From positions 1 to 28,748 of the forward strand of contig CALDSM010000427.1 of assembly GCA_937923585.1 (NCBI GenBank): a stretch of DNA of 28,748 bases, read 5' to 3'. This DNA comes from an uncultured bacterium (GTDB lineage Bacteria; Hydrogenedentota; Hydrogenedentia; Hydrogenedentales; CAITNO01). A program made the position numbers and the translations under genes. Under the pieces are notes generated by a model. It made no database searches, was not told the DNA's origin, and saw only the letters and a list, made by a program, of their open reading frames with translations. The stretch's first letter is position 1; the number at the start of each line of letters is the position of its first letter. Below, in pieces: positions 1 through 8,614 of the stretch.

Positions 1-130
1 GGGTCAGGTCGAGAATGCCGACGCGCTTCCCGGCCTGGGCCAGTTTGTGCAGCAGCCCGCCGCATCCCAGTTCGACATCGTCGGGATGCGCGCCAACGGC
101 CAGCACGTCCACAGTGTGTTCTGCGTTCAT
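1..130 (-). CDS. bshB1: Bacillithiol biosynthesis deacetylase BshB1, N-terminal fragment
   Basis: Only the first 43 codons lie in the window; the rest runs off the left edge. The translation begins MNAEHTVDVLAVGAHPDD and continues through VELGCGG. This is the start of the LmbE/PIG-L zinc deacetylase fold, with the AHPDD motif at residues 14-18 supplying the first zinc ligands (His15, Asp18). BshB enzymes remove acetyl from GlcNAc-malate in the second step of bacillithiol synthesis in the cytoplasm. The ATG at 130 overlaps the bshC stop codon as ATGA, and a GGGAGG Shine-Dalgarno lies 10 nt upstream, so it is probably translated by coupling to bshC. Assignment to BshB1 rather than another LmbE deacetylase rests on the N-terminal sequence and the bshC neighbour. 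Confidence 0.85.
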   Translation of the reverse strand, partial: MNAEHTVDVLAVGAHPDDVELGCGGLLHKLAQAGKRVGILDLT

Positions 131-1701
131 AGCCATTCAACCTCCCGTATGCGCCAATCCTCCGGGTCCAGTTCGTTCAGAAGCCTGTCCACAAAGCCCA
201 GCCCCTGTGAGAAAAGGTAGTTGAAGGGGGACAGCACCCGCTCCTGCGGCTTGCCGAAGGGCGCCAGCCGGTTGCGCAGGGCGGTCAGCCGTTTTCTGGC
301 CTCCTCCACGCGACGGATATCACTCGTCACCAGATTGTTCTCGATGCGCTCAAATCCGCGCGCGGCAAGACTCCGCAACTGTTCCGCCAGCGCCGCCGCG
401 CCGGGTTGGGCCGCCTGTTCCAGTTCCTGGACCAGCAGCGCCAGTTCGGCGTCCACCGCGGCGCGGCGATGTGCCGCCGCGCCCGACAAGGGTGTCGGCG
501 CGTTGGCAAGGACACGCCGCAGCAGCGTCTCCTCGTGAAGCGCCAGGTCATCCACGGTGAGCCCGCAGGAAGCCAGCCTCCGCCGGTCCTTGGGCGTAAT
601 CAGGACCGCGCGCGACCGGGGCCACACCACGGGCATGGTAACGCCGTGATGGTCAAACAGGGGTTTCAACTGTGCCCAGTAGGCGATTTCGCCGGGTCCG
701 GCCACATAGGCCGCGGCGGGAAACAGCACCTGCTGCACGACAGGACGCAGCGCCACATTGGGCGAGAAGCGTTCCGGTGCGGTCTCCAGCAGGGCAAGCA
801 TTTCCTCCTGTGAAAGGGTCTGGCCGTCCTCCTCGGGTAGCATGAACCGCCCCCTTTCAAAGACAACCTTCCTGCGCCGCCCGTTCACCATGAGGAAGAA
901 ATTGCAGGCGTTGGCGGCCTTGAGAATGGGCGGCGTGTATCCGAGCGACTCCAGGCGGTGTGCGCTCTTTTCCAGGAGCGCGGTGCATGCCAGGGGCGAT
1001 TCGATTTCGCTGCGCAGCACGGGCATGGCGGCGACGCGGGCCGTGCGCATGTGCGGGGCGAAAATGACGAGGTCGGTGTCTCTGAACAGCGCGGCCATGA
1101 GCCGGGCAAACCAGTTCGACACCGATGCGGCCTCGGCCAGCGTGCCGCGCAGCAGGGCCGCCACCGCGGCGGTCTGATCGGAACCGGCCGCATGCGCCAC
1201 CATTTGTTCAATAAACTTTGAAAGCTCAGGGTCAATGGGGACTTTGTGCAGGGGAAGCCCGGCAATGTCCGCGGGTTCGCCGTTGCCGTCGCGGGGCGTG
1301 TAGAACTCGCGCACCAACCGGCCGTCAGAAGTGTTGTAGGCGAACCAGCGCACCTCGTCGAAATCGTGGTCCTCCGAGGCCACCCAAAAGACGGGAACGC
1401 AGGCGATGCCGTGCCGTTCCCGGACGCGCCGCGCCAGCGCCACCGCCGTGACCGCCTTGTACAGGGTGTACATGGGGCCGAGGAACAGGCCCGGTTGCTG
1501 GCCCGTGATGATGACCGGCTCATCGCCGGCAAAGCGGCGCTCCAGGCCGAGTTTGGGCTGGAGCGTGCGCATCGCTTCGGCGAGCGGCGCATCCCAGGGC
1601 CGTCCGGCGGGCGGCTGCGCCGCCAGCGATTCCGGTTCACAGCCGAACAACGCGCGCGTTTCCGGCTTTCCGGCGATATAGTCCATGCAGAGCTTGGTCA
1701 T
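127..1701 (-). CDS. bshC: Bacillithiol biosynthesis cysteine-adding enzyme BshC
   Basis: The 524-aa protein is close to the usual family length of about 540. Recognisable family segments are TGQQPGLFLGP at residues 66-76 and FWVASEDHDFDE at 105-116, both typical of the Rossmann-like core of BshC. The C-terminal part has a long charged helical stretch followed by a conserved-looking RVLSPFNYLFSQG segment. BshC is thought to add cysteine to glucosaminyl-malate, the last step of bacillithiol synthesis. Its ATG at 1701 overlaps the stop of the upstream methyltransferase gene (ATGA, 1698-1701), and its stop overlaps the start of bshB1, so three genes are read as a coupled unit. bshA is not in the window. 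Family identity is solid; the ligase reaction itself is inferred from the family. Confidence 0.93.
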   Translation of the reverse strand: MTKLCMDYIAGKPETRALFGCEPESLAAQPPAGRPWDAPLAEAMRTLQPKLGLERRFAGDEPVIITGQQPGLFLGPMYTLYKAVTAVALARRVRERHGIACVPVFWVASEDHDFDEVRWFAYNTSDGRLVREFYTPRDGNGEPADIAGLPLHKVPIDPELSKFIEQMVAHAAGSDQTAAVAALLRGTLAEAASVSNWFARLMAALFRDTDLVIFAPHMRTARVAAMPVLRSEIESPLACTALLEKSAHRLESLGYTPPILKAANACNFFLMVNGRRRKVVFERGRFMLPEEDGQTLSQEEMLALLETAPERFSPNVALRPVVQQVLFPAAAYVAGPGEIAYWAQLKPLFDHHGVTMPVVWPRSRAVLITPKDRRRLASCGLTVDDLALHEETLLRRVLANAPTPLSGAAAHRRAAVDAELALLVQELEQAAQPGAAALAEQLRSLAARGFERIENNLVTSDIRRVEEARKRLTALRNRLAPFGKPQERVLSPFNYLFSQGLGFVDRLLNELDPEDWRIREVEWL

Positions 1702-2492
1702 GCGTCCCGTCTCTTTGCCGCCAACAATATGAGCCTTGGCGCACCCGCGTCAAACACGCGCCCGTCGCAGGCGCCGAAGGTCTGAAGCACCCGCAGTCCG
1801 GCGTCCTCCAGGAGTGCGCAGAGTTCATTTCTTTCGTAGGCGCGCACCGACTCGGCCAGCCGGGCCTCGACGTAACCGTCCCGCAGCACCTCAATGGTCT
1901 TGTTAACGCGACGGAGAACCGCGTCGTAGGCGCGCCGCTCGACAATGCGCCTGCCGCCCGCGTCGCGTTCAGAATGCGCCACGAGCCTTGGCACGTCGTG
2001 CGCGGCGTTCATGTAATCCATGAACAACCGTCCCCCCGGTTTCAATACCCGCGCCATTTCGCGCGCGGCCCGCCGATTGTCCTCCTCATCGGCGAAATAC
2101 CCGAAACTGGTGAAGAAGTTGAACACCACGTCGAATTGGGAACGGAAGGGCAGCCGCCGCATGTCGGCGCGGACGAGGATTGCCTCCCCCCCCAGCACAA
2201 CACGCGCGCGGCGCAGCAGTGCGGGCGAATAGTCCGCGCCCGCAACATGCGCCGTGAGACGTGAGAGGTGAACCATGTGGCGGCCGGTGCCGCAGCACAG
2301 ATCGAGCGCGCAGTCCCGCGCATCCAGCCCCGTCTGCGCGCAGGCGAATTCCGCCTCGGGCGCCGCCGACTCGGCGGTGCGGTGGGCGTAGATCACGGGA
2401 TACAGTTCGCCGAACGCCGCCGCATACCAGTCGGGCGGCACGTCCCCGTTTGGGGGGCCGTCCGCCCGGTTGATGTCGCGCTGGTTTGTCAT
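1698..2492 (-). CDS. Class I SAM-dependent methyltransferase coupled to bshC
   Basis: The 264-aa protein has a classic class I methyltransferase core. Motif I, LDLCCGTGRH, is at about residues 63-72, the acidic residue ending beta-2 is in GADYSP (Asp87), and motif III-like VLKPGGRLFMDY lies near residue 150. No membrane segment or signal peptide is seen. The start at 2492 has GGGAG about 11 nt upstream and follows lysC by 40 nt. Its stop overlaps the bshC start by four bases. The substrate cannot be read from sequence. The position suggests a small thiol or its precursor: green sulfur bacteria make N-methyl-bacillithiol with a SAM methyltransferase (NmbA), and this gene is a candidate for the same job. 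A generic small-molecule methyltransferase remains equally possible. Confidence 0.85.
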   Translation of the reverse strand: MTNQRDINRADGPPNGDVPPDWYAAAFGELYPVIYAHRTAESAAPEAEFACAQTGLDARDCALDLCCGTGRHMVHLSRLTAHVAGADYSPALLRRARVVLGGEAILVRADMRRLPFRSQFDVVFNFFTSFGYFADEEDNRRAAREMARVLKPGGRLFMDYMNAAHDVPRLVAHSERDAGGRRIVERRAYDAVLRRVNKTIEVLRDGYVEARLAESVRAYERNELCALLEDAGLRVLQTFGACDGRVFDAGAPRLILLAAKRRDA

Positions 2493-2532
2493 TCCGGATC
2501 GCCGCTCCCGTCACGGCCGCTCCGCGGGGCGG

Positions 2533-3843
2533 TCAGGACCACGAGTCAAAAGCCTCATAAATGGCCTGAATGGCGGCCTTGAGGTCGCCTTCCTCGACGC
2601 CGATGATGATGTTCATTTCCGACGAGCCCTGGTCTATGACGCGGATGTTGACGCTCGCCTCGGCCAGCGCCGCGGTGAGCCGCGCAGCCACGCCCACATG
2701 GTGGTTCATGCCCTGGCCCACGGTGGCAATCATGGCGAGGCCGGTCGTAATCGTCATTTCATCCGGGCTGACCCGCTTCTGGAGGGCCTCCATGATGGCG
2801 TCGGCATTGCCCTTGAGTTCCTGGTCGCGCAGGATCAGCGACATGGTGTCTATGCCCGTGGGAATGTGCTCCCAGTTCACGCCAAACTCGTCAAACACGG
2901 AGAGCACGCGCAGGCCGAATCCCTTTTCCTTGTTCATCAGCGTCTTCTCGATGTTGATCATCGTGAACCCGGCATGGCCGGCGATGCCGCACACCGGCGC
3001 GTGCGACTCGCGCTCGGGCACAATCATGGTTCCGATCGCGTCCGGGTCCTTCGTGTTGCGGATGTGGATGGGAATGCCCGCCGTGATCACGGGGAAGATC
3101 GCCTCGTCGTGCAGCACGGTGGCACCCATGTACGCCAGTTCGCGCAGTTCCTTGTACGTAACCTCCTCAATGCGTTTTGCATTGGGCACAATGCGCGGGT
3201 CCGCCATGCGAAAGCCCGTCACATCCGTCCAGTTCTCATACATCTCGGACTTGGCCGCGCGCGCCACGATGGACCCGGTCACGTCGCTGCCGCCGCGCGA
3301 GAAGGTCCGGATGGCGCCGTCGGGCATGGAGCCGTAGAAACCCGGGACGACAAACAGGCCCTCCCCCTGCAGGCGCGCGCCCAGCAGATCATAGCTGGCA
3401 GGATCGAGTTCGCCGGAGGACTTGAACTTGATGCAGTCCGCCGGGTCAACGAACGCTGCGCCCAGCGCCTCGGCGATGAGACGGCTGTTCAGGTACTCGC
3501 CGCGCGAGGCCATGAAGTCGGGGGCCTCGAACGCGCCCGCCAGTTCGGCGATTTCGCGGAGATGGCGATCAATGTCGAAGGTCACCTTCAGCTCGCCGGC
3601 CAGCTCGCTGAAACGGGTCTCGATGATGCGGCGCGGCTCCGATGCGTCCAGCCCCTGGCGCGCAATGCTGTGCCATGCATAGAGCAGGTCGGTGATCTTC
3701 TTGTCGTCCGCGGTGCGCTTGCCCGGCGCGGAGGCGACGATGAAGCGCCGCTCCGGATTGGCGCGGATGATGCCCAGCGCCTGGCAAATGCAGCCGGCGT
3801 CGGCCAGGGAACTGCCCCCAAACTTGCAGGTAATGCGCTTCAT
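2533..3843 (-). CDS. lysC: Aspartate kinase (monofunctional)
   Basis: The 436-aa protein phosphorylates aspartate, the first step toward lysine (diaminopimelate), threonine and methionine. The N-terminal amino-acid-kinase domain shows KFGGSS at residues 7-12, SRGEYLNSRL at 113-122, and FSRGGSDVTGS at 181-191. The C-terminal third contains two ACT-type regulatory segments, one around WEHIPTGIDTMSLI and one around ASVNIRVIDQGSSEMNIIIG, so allosteric feedback is expected. Length and order fit a monofunctional LysC-type enzyme without a homoserine dehydrogenase fusion. The start ATG at 3843 has AGGAGA six nt upstream. It sits 71 nt downstream of rseP, and the gap carries a GC-rich palindromic repeat. 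The feedback effector (lysine or threonine) cannot be told from sequence. Confidence 0.94.
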   Translation of the reverse strand: MKRITCKFGGSSLADAGCICQALGIIRANPERRFIVASAPGKRTADDKKITDLLYAWHSIARQGLDASEPRRIIETRFSELAGELKVTFDIDRHLREIAELAGAFEAPDFMASRGEYLNSRLIAEALGAAFVDPADCIKFKSSGELDPASYDLLGARLQGEGLFVVPGFYGSMPDGAIRTFSRGGSDVTGSIVARAAKSEMYENWTDVTGFRMADPRIVPNAKRIEEVTYKELRELAYMGATVLHDEAIFPVITAGIPIHIRNTKDPDAIGTMIVPERESHAPVCGIAGHAGFTMINIEKTLMNKEKGFGLRVLSVFDEFGVNWEHIPTGIDTMSLILRDQELKGNADAIMEALQKRVSPDEMTITTGLAMIATVGQGMNHHVGVAARLTAALAEASVNIRVIDQGSSEMNIIIGVEEGDLKAAIQAIYEAFDSWS

Positions 3844-3881
3844 AAGATCTCCTCTTGCTCTCTCGGAACACTCCGGTTAAG

Positions 3882-3911
3882 TCCCCCTTTGAAGGGGGAT
3901 TTAGGGGGATG
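3882..3911. repeat. Poly-C/poly-G palindromic repeat (REP-like) between rseP and lysC
   Basis: An 8-bp perfect inverted repeat (TCCCCCTT at 3882-3889 and AAGGGGGA at 3892-3899, loop TG) is followed by a further TTTAGGGGGAT. The whole pattern of CCCCC-TT-TG-AA-GGGGG plus a trailing AGGGGGAT resembles a short extragenic palindrome that I recall from many unrelated bacterial genomes. It fills much of the 71-nt rseP-lysC gap. It has no T-tract on the minus strand, so it is not a clear terminator. It could still form an mRNA hairpin that tunes expression of lysC relative to rseP. Confidence 0.6.
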
Positions 3912-3914
3912 TGG

Positions 3915-5639
3915 TCAGGGTATCATCTCCGTCACCTTGCGCACCACGTCGTTGAACGTGACGTACAGCATGAGCGCCAGAATCATGACCATGCCGACCT
4001 GCTGAAACCGCATCAGGAAGGCCTCGCTCAGCGGCCTGCGGCGGACACTTTCGACGACGTTTATCACCACCTGTCCGCCGTCGAGCACGGGCAGCGGCAG
4101 CAGGTTGAACACGCACAGGTTGACGCTGATGAAGGCCGTGATTCTGAGAAGCCAGTCCCAGCCGGCCTCCGCCGCCTTGGTGGTCACGTCGTAGATCATG
4201 AGCGGCCCGCCCAGATCCTTGGGGCTGATGGCGCCCAGGACAAGCCCCTTGAGCGTGAGCACCGTGCGGCTGACGGCCAGCCAGCTTTCCTGCCACGCCC
4301 GGGGAATCGCTTCGACCGGCGAGTAGCGCTTGAAGACGGTGCGGGGCTGCGGCGCCACACCAATGTCGCGCACGGCATCCACCGCGACGGACAGGGTCTT
4401 GGTTTCCGGCTTCTGAATGAGCCCAAACATCACCGCCGGGCGCGCAATCTTGAGTTCCACTTTGCCGCCGGGGCTTTTCTCCACGAGGTCCTGCATCACC
4501 TGCGGTGTGACGGGCTGCCCGTTGACTGCGACAATCTGGTCCAAGCGTTTAATGCCGGTCTTCTCGGCCAATTCGGGCAGGATAAAGCGAACCACCGGCA
4601 CCCCCTTGTCCATGATTTCCGCGCCGTCCCGGCCAATCTCCCCCACCGCTGCCAAGCCCAGAATGCGGCCCACGGTGCGCGGCTTGACGGTCAGGGTCAT
4701 CGGCGCCCCGGCGCGGTCTATTTCGAGCGTTGCCTGCCCCCCCTCCGGCAGTTTCTCGAAGTATTCGAAGAAATTGGTCAAGGGCACCGGCTTCCCGTCG
4801 GCCCGGCGCACAATGTCACCCTTCTTAAGTCCCGCGGCATCCGCCGGGGAGCCCGCGGTAACGTCGCCGACAACCACCGTGTCGAAGGAGGCCACGCCAA
4901 AACGGGGATACTTGCTCTTGTCGATGATTTTGGGCTTCACCCGGGAGAAGAACCGCTCGTGCGCGCCCTTTTCGGTCTCCCGCTCGAGGACCACATCATG
5001 CATTTTGCCGGGACCGCCCAATAGGGCGGCCATGGCGAGGTCCTGAATGTTTGTGACCGGCTTCGCGTCCACGGTCACAATCAGGTCGCCCAGTTGCCAT
5101 CCCGTCGCGTCGGGCGCGCCCGCCACGGACGGCACGGCGTCGCCACTCATTCGGAACATGGGCGCCGCCGCCGCCGGGGAGTCCTTGGCAACCTCGCCCA
5201 CGCGGGCCATGACCTCCGACTCGGGAACCTCAGCACCGACCACGGCAATCATTCCGTAGAGCAGCACGGCCAGCACGAGGTTCATCAGCGGCCCCATGAC
5301 CAGCACGATCAGCCGCTGCCAGACGGGTTTGTTGGCGAACCAGCGGTGCTCCGGCACACCGCCAAATTCCTTCTCGCGCTCCTCCTCGGAGAGCGGCACG
5401 TCCTCCTGCCCGGCCATCCACACAAAGCCGCCGAAGGGGATGGCGCTGATGCAGTAGTCCGTCTCGCCTATCTTGATCCCCGCCACGCGGGGCGGCATGC
5501 CGATGCTGAAACGCTTGACGTAGATGCCGCAGAGCTTCGCGGCAAAGAAGTGCCCGAATTCGTGAAAGAAGACGAGCAGGCTCAGCACTGCAAGGAAGAT
5601 GAGCAGCTTGAGCAGAAAGGGCAGCACAATGGTCAGCAT
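3915..5639 (-). CDS. rseP: RIP metalloprotease RseP (site-2 protease), enlarged PDZ region
   Basis: The 574-aa membrane zinc protease cleaves transmembrane substrates such as anti-sigma factors. The first transmembrane helix carries HEFGH at residues 26-30 (zinc ligands His26, His30; catalytic Glu27). The second catalytic segment, NLLPLPVLDGG at 512-522, supplies the zinc-binding Asp520. A further hydrophobic helix lies at the C-terminus. Between them are what look like three PDZ-like segments, at about 160-245, 250-325 and 328-430. That is more than the two of E. coli RseP and explains the length beyond the usual 420-450 aa. The start at 5639 overlaps the dxr stop by seven bases (ATGCTGA), giving tight coupling. 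A dxr-rseP pair is a common arrangement. The anti-sigma substrate is not in the window. Confidence 0.93.
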   Translation of the reverse strand: MLTIVLPFLLKLLIFLAVLSLLVFFHEFGHFFAAKLCGIYVKRFSIGMPPRVAGIKIGETDYCISAIPFGGFVWMAGQEDVPLSEEEREKEFGGVPEHRWFANKPVWQRLIVLVMGPLMNLVLAVLLYGMIAVVGAEVPESEVMARVGEVAKDSPAAAAPMFRMSGDAVPSVAGAPDATGWQLGDLIVTVDAKPVTNIQDLAMAALLGGPGKMHDVVLERETEKGAHERFFSRVKPKIIDKSKYPRFGVASFDTVVVGDVTAGSPADAAGLKKGDIVRRADGKPVPLTNFFEYFEKLPEGGQATLEIDRAGAPMTLTVKPRTVGRILGLAAVGEIGRDGAEIMDKGVPVVRFILPELAEKTGIKRLDQIVAVNGQPVTPQVMQDLVEKSPGGKVELKIARPAVMFGLIQKPETKTLSVAVDAVRDIGVAPQPRTVFKRYSPVEAIPRAWQESWLAVSRTVLTLKGLVLGAISPKDLGGPLMIYDVTTKAAEAGWDWLLRITAFISVNLCVFNLLPLPVLDGGQVVINVVESVRRRPLSEAFLMRFQQVGMVMILALMLYVTFNDVVRKVTEMIP

Positions 5640-6814
5640 TTTGTTTTCACTTCCATTTCGGCGATCACTTCGGCCGCCGCGGCGCGCGCCCGGCGGTCCG
5701 CACCGAGCACCGATGCAAGGTCATGGGACGGTTCTGCCGGGCAGCGGCGGCACACTTCGGCCACCACCCCGGCGATTTCGAGGAACGGAAGCCGCTCCCC
5801 GCAGAAGGCGGACACCGCCTCCTCGTTGGCGGCATTGAGCACGGCGGTTGCCGTGCCCCCCTCCGCCGCGGCCCGGCGCGCCAGCGCCAGGCAGGGAAAC
5901 TCGTCGAAACAGGGCCGGGCAAAGGTCAGCCCCGAGAGTGCCGCCAGATCCAGCCGGGCCACGGGGGCGGGCGCGCGGTCGGGCCAGGCAAGCGCGTACA
6001 GTATGGGCGTCCGCATGTCGGTGACGCCAAGCTGGGCGAGTATGTTGCCGTCGTTGAACTCGACCATGCTGTGGACGGTGCTTTGGGGGTGGATGACCAC
6101 CTCGATGCGGTCCTGCGGCAGCCCGAAAAGCCACATGGCCTCCACGATTTCGAGGCCCTTGTTCATGAGCGTGGCCGAATCCACGCTGATCTTCGCCCCC
6201 ATCTTCCAGGTCGGGTGGCGCGTCGCCTGGGCCGGCGTGATAAATTGCAGCGCCTCGCGTGGCATGCCGTAGAAGGGGCCGCCGGAGGCCGTCAGGTGAA
6301 TGCAGCGCACATCGCCGATGTCGTGCCCCTGCAGGCACTGAAACACGGCGTTGTGCTCGCTGTCGACCGGAAGCACCGTGACACCCCGCTCCTGCGCCCG
6401 TTCCATGATGAGCCGGCCGGCCATCACAAAGGGCTCCTTGTTCGCCACGGCCACGCGGTTGCCCGCGTCCACGGCCGCCAGCAGCGGGGCGAGACCCACC
6501 GCCCCCACCACCGCGCACAGCACCGTATCCGCGGGCATTGCGGCCGTTTCACTGAGTCCGTCCGGTCCTGAAAGCACCGGGCATCCGGGATTCATGGCGC
6601 GCAGGCGCGCTGCGGCCACCTCATCGCACAGTGCAACGGATTTGGGCTTGAACTCCTGGATTTGCCCGTGGAGCATGTCGGCGTTGGAATGCGCGGCCAG
6701 GGCGCGAACCCGGAACATTTCCGGGTAGCGGCGGACCACCTCCAGGGCGCTGCGGCCAATGGAGCCGGTCGAGCCGAGAATGGTGATTTGGCGCGGTTCG
6801 GGACGGGTAGTCAT
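5633..6814 (-). CDS. dxr: 1-deoxy-D-xylulose 5-phosphate reductoisomerase
   Basis: The 393-aa enzyme converts DXP to MEP with NADPH, the committed step of the non-mevalonate isoprenoid pathway in the cytoplasm. The NADPH-binding GSTGSIG is at residues 14-20, ANKE at 124-127, and the metal-binding DSEHNA at 151-156 (Asp151, Glu153). The catalytic-loop region HPTWKMG and the DSATLMNKGLEIVEA segment follow at roughly 205-230. Length is normal. The start at 6814 lies 14 nt after the ptsI stop, with only a weak purine-rich leader, so coupling to ptsI is likely. The usual upstream partners uppS and cdsA are replaced here by ptsI, which is an unusual junction. Confidence 0.96.
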   Translation of the reverse strand: MTTRPEPRQITILGSTGSIGRSALEVVRRYPEMFRVRALAAHSNADMLHGQIQEFKPKSVALCDEVAAARLRAMNPGCPVLSGPDGLSETAAMPADTVLCAVVGAVGLAPLLAAVDAGNRVAVANKEPFVMAGRLIMERAQERGVTVLPVDSEHNAVFQCLQGHDIGDVRCIHLTASGGPFYGMPREALQFITPAQATRHPTWKMGAKISVDSATLMNKGLEIVEAMWLFGLPQDRIEVVIHPQSTVHSMVEFNDGNILAQLGVTDMRTPILYALAWPDRAPAPVARLDLAALSGLTFARPCFDEFPCLALARRAAAEGGTATAVLNAANEEAVSAFCGERLPFLEIAGVVAEVCRRCPAEPSHDLASVLGADRRARAAAAEVIAEMEVKTKC

Positions 6815-6828
6815 GGTGCGGCTGCGCC

Positions 6829-8592
6829 TCAGCCCTCCCCGGCGCCGTCGTGGTAATCGTCGAGGGTGCCCCGCGCCCCGGCGCGGCGGCGCAGCATTTC
6901 CTTAACCTCGCCGGCGGTGGCCATGCCCAGCGCCTCAATGGCCGCCTGACGCGCGTCGGTCATGTGGATGGATGCGATTTCGGCGCGGATCACCGGAAGC
7001 ACAATGGGTGCCATGCTCAGCGAGGTGACGCCGAGGCCGAGCAGCAGTTCCGTGTACAGCGGGTCGCCGGCCATCTCGCCGCAGATGCCGCAGGGAATGC
7101 CCCGCGCAACCGCCGCGGCGGTGACCCGGCTGATCATGCGCAGCACGCCGGGGTGCGCCGGCTCGTAGAGGTGGGCTATCTTCTCGTTCACGCGGTCCAC
7201 CGCGAGCGAATACTGGATGAGGTCATTGGTGCCGATGCTGAAGAAATCGCACTCTTTGGCCAGCAGGTCGGCGATCATCACGGCCGAGGGCACCTCGATC
7301 ATCGAACCGACCTTGACATCGCGGTCATAGGGAATTTCCGCCGCGTCGAGGTCGGCGCGGACCTCATCGAGCACGCGCTTCACGTCCCTGAGCTCCTCAA
7401 CGCCGCTGATCATGGGAAACATGATGCGGACATTGCCGTGGGCCGAGGCGCGCAGCATGGCGCGCAGCTGGGGCTTGAAGATGTCGGGCCGGGCAAGGCA
7501 AAAACGGACCGCCCGCCATCCCAGTTGCGGGTTGTCTTCCGGGAGCACCTGCAGGTGCGAGGCCAGCTTGTCGCCGCCGATGTCAATCGTGCGCAGCGTC
7601 ACGGGAAGCGGGGACAGCGCGCGCGCCACCTCCAAATAGGCCGCATACTGCTCCTCCTCGCTGGGCACCTCGGTGCGGTTGAGGAAGAGAAACTCGGTGC
7701 GGTACAGGCCGATGCCCCCGGCGTTGACTTTCAGGCTGTGCGGTATCTCGATGGGCAGCTCGATGTTGGTGTGGGTGAGAATCTCGACGCCGTCCCGGGT
7801 GCGGGACGGACCGGCCTCGGTCGCGCTGAGCAGGGTCGCGCGGCGTGCCTCAAAGCGCGCCTGGGCGCTTCGATAGCGCGCAATGGTCTCTTCGCCGGCA
7901 TTGATGACGACCAAGCCCTCGGTGCCGTCAATGATGATGGTGGTGCCGGGCGCGACATGGCTGCTCAGATACTGCACGCCGACGACGGCCGGTATTTCAA
8001 GGGCGCGCGCCAGAATGGCCGAATGGGAGGTGGCGCTGCCCACGTCCATCGCCAGACCCAGCGTGTTCTCGATGTCCATGGACGCCGTGTCCGAGGGGGA
8101 CAGTTCGTGGGCCACCACAATGCTCGGCCGGGGCAGCGACTTGAGGTTGGGCTTCTCGACATGCATGAGGTGGCCGAGCACGCGGTCGGTCACATCGAGC
8201 AGGTCGGCGGTGCGCTCGCGGAAGCGGGGATCGTCCACGGCCTCCATGGCCTTGGCATAGCGCTTGGCGAGCCCGTCGAGCACATGCTCGACGTTCTTCC
8301 TGTCGGCGATGATGCGCTCGCGCACCTCTTCATGGATGGCCACGTCGTCGAGCAGCATCAGGTGGGCGTAGAAGATGTCCGCATGGGACTTGCCCAGCCC
8401 CTCGGTGGTCTGCCGGATCAGGCGGACCAGATCCTCGCGGGAGGCGTCCACGGCGCGGTCAAAGCGGCACAGTTCCCGCTCCGGGCTGTCAATGTCGTAC
8501 TGGGGCACCTCCCACCGGCTCTTGAGAAAGACCAGAGCGGGGGCGATGACGATGCCCGGCGACACGCCTATGCCATGCAGGCTTATCTCCAC
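6829..8592 (-). CDS. ptsI: Phosphoenolpyruvate-protein phosphotransferase (Enzyme I)
   Basis: Enzyme I takes phosphate from PEP and passes it to HPr. I chose the GTG at 8592, giving 587 aa, because it begins VEISLHGIGVSPG (the normal family N-terminus), has GGAG eight nt upstream, and sits 22 nt after ptsH. A longer open frame to 8676 would run into ptsH. The phosphohistidine loop ATSHSAILARALEIP places His190 where E. coli has His189. The PEP-binding C-terminal domain shows GLYRTEFLF, IDIGGDK, FFSIGTNDLIQYSLAVDR and GICGEMAGDP. All expected catalytic elements are present. No sugar-specific EII gene is in the window, so the enzyme probably feeds a regulatory chain with HPr and HPr kinase. Confidence 0.95.
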   Translation of the reverse strand: MEISLHGIGVSPGIVIAPALVFLKSRWEVPQYDIDSPERELCRFDRAVDASREDLVRLIRQTTEGLGKSHADIFYAHLMLLDDVAIHEEVRERIIADRKNVEHVLDGLAKRYAKAMEAVDDPRFRERTADLLDVTDRVLGHLMHVEKPNLKSLPRPSIVVAHELSPSDTASMDIENTLGLAMDVGSATSHSAILARALEIPAVVGVQYLSSHVAPGTTIIIDGTEGLVVINAGEETIARYRSAQARFEARRATLLSATEAGPSRTRDGVEILTHTNIELPIEIPHSLKVNAGGIGLYRTEFLFLNRTEVPSEEEQYAAYLEVARALSPLPVTLRTIDIGGDKLASHLQVLPEDNPQLGWRAVRFCLARPDIFKPQLRAMLRASAHGNVRIMFPMISGVEELRDVKRVLDEVRADLDAAEIPYDRDVKVGSMIEVPSAVMIADLLAKECDFFSIGTNDLIQYSLAVDRVNEKIAHLYEPAHPGVLRMISRVTAAAVARGIPCGICGEMAGDPLYTELLLGLGVTSLSMAPIVLPVIRAEIASIHMTDARQAAIEALGMATAGEVKEMLRRRAGARGTLDDYHDGAGEG

Positions 8593-8614
8593 GAAGGGGA
8601 CTCCATTGTGTCCT

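Noticed and set aside
2470..4005. 511-aa open frame on the plus strand opposite lysC
   Set aside because: It spans an obvious lysC gene and two intergenic gaps, is His/Arg-rich like other antisense frames here, and shows no domain.
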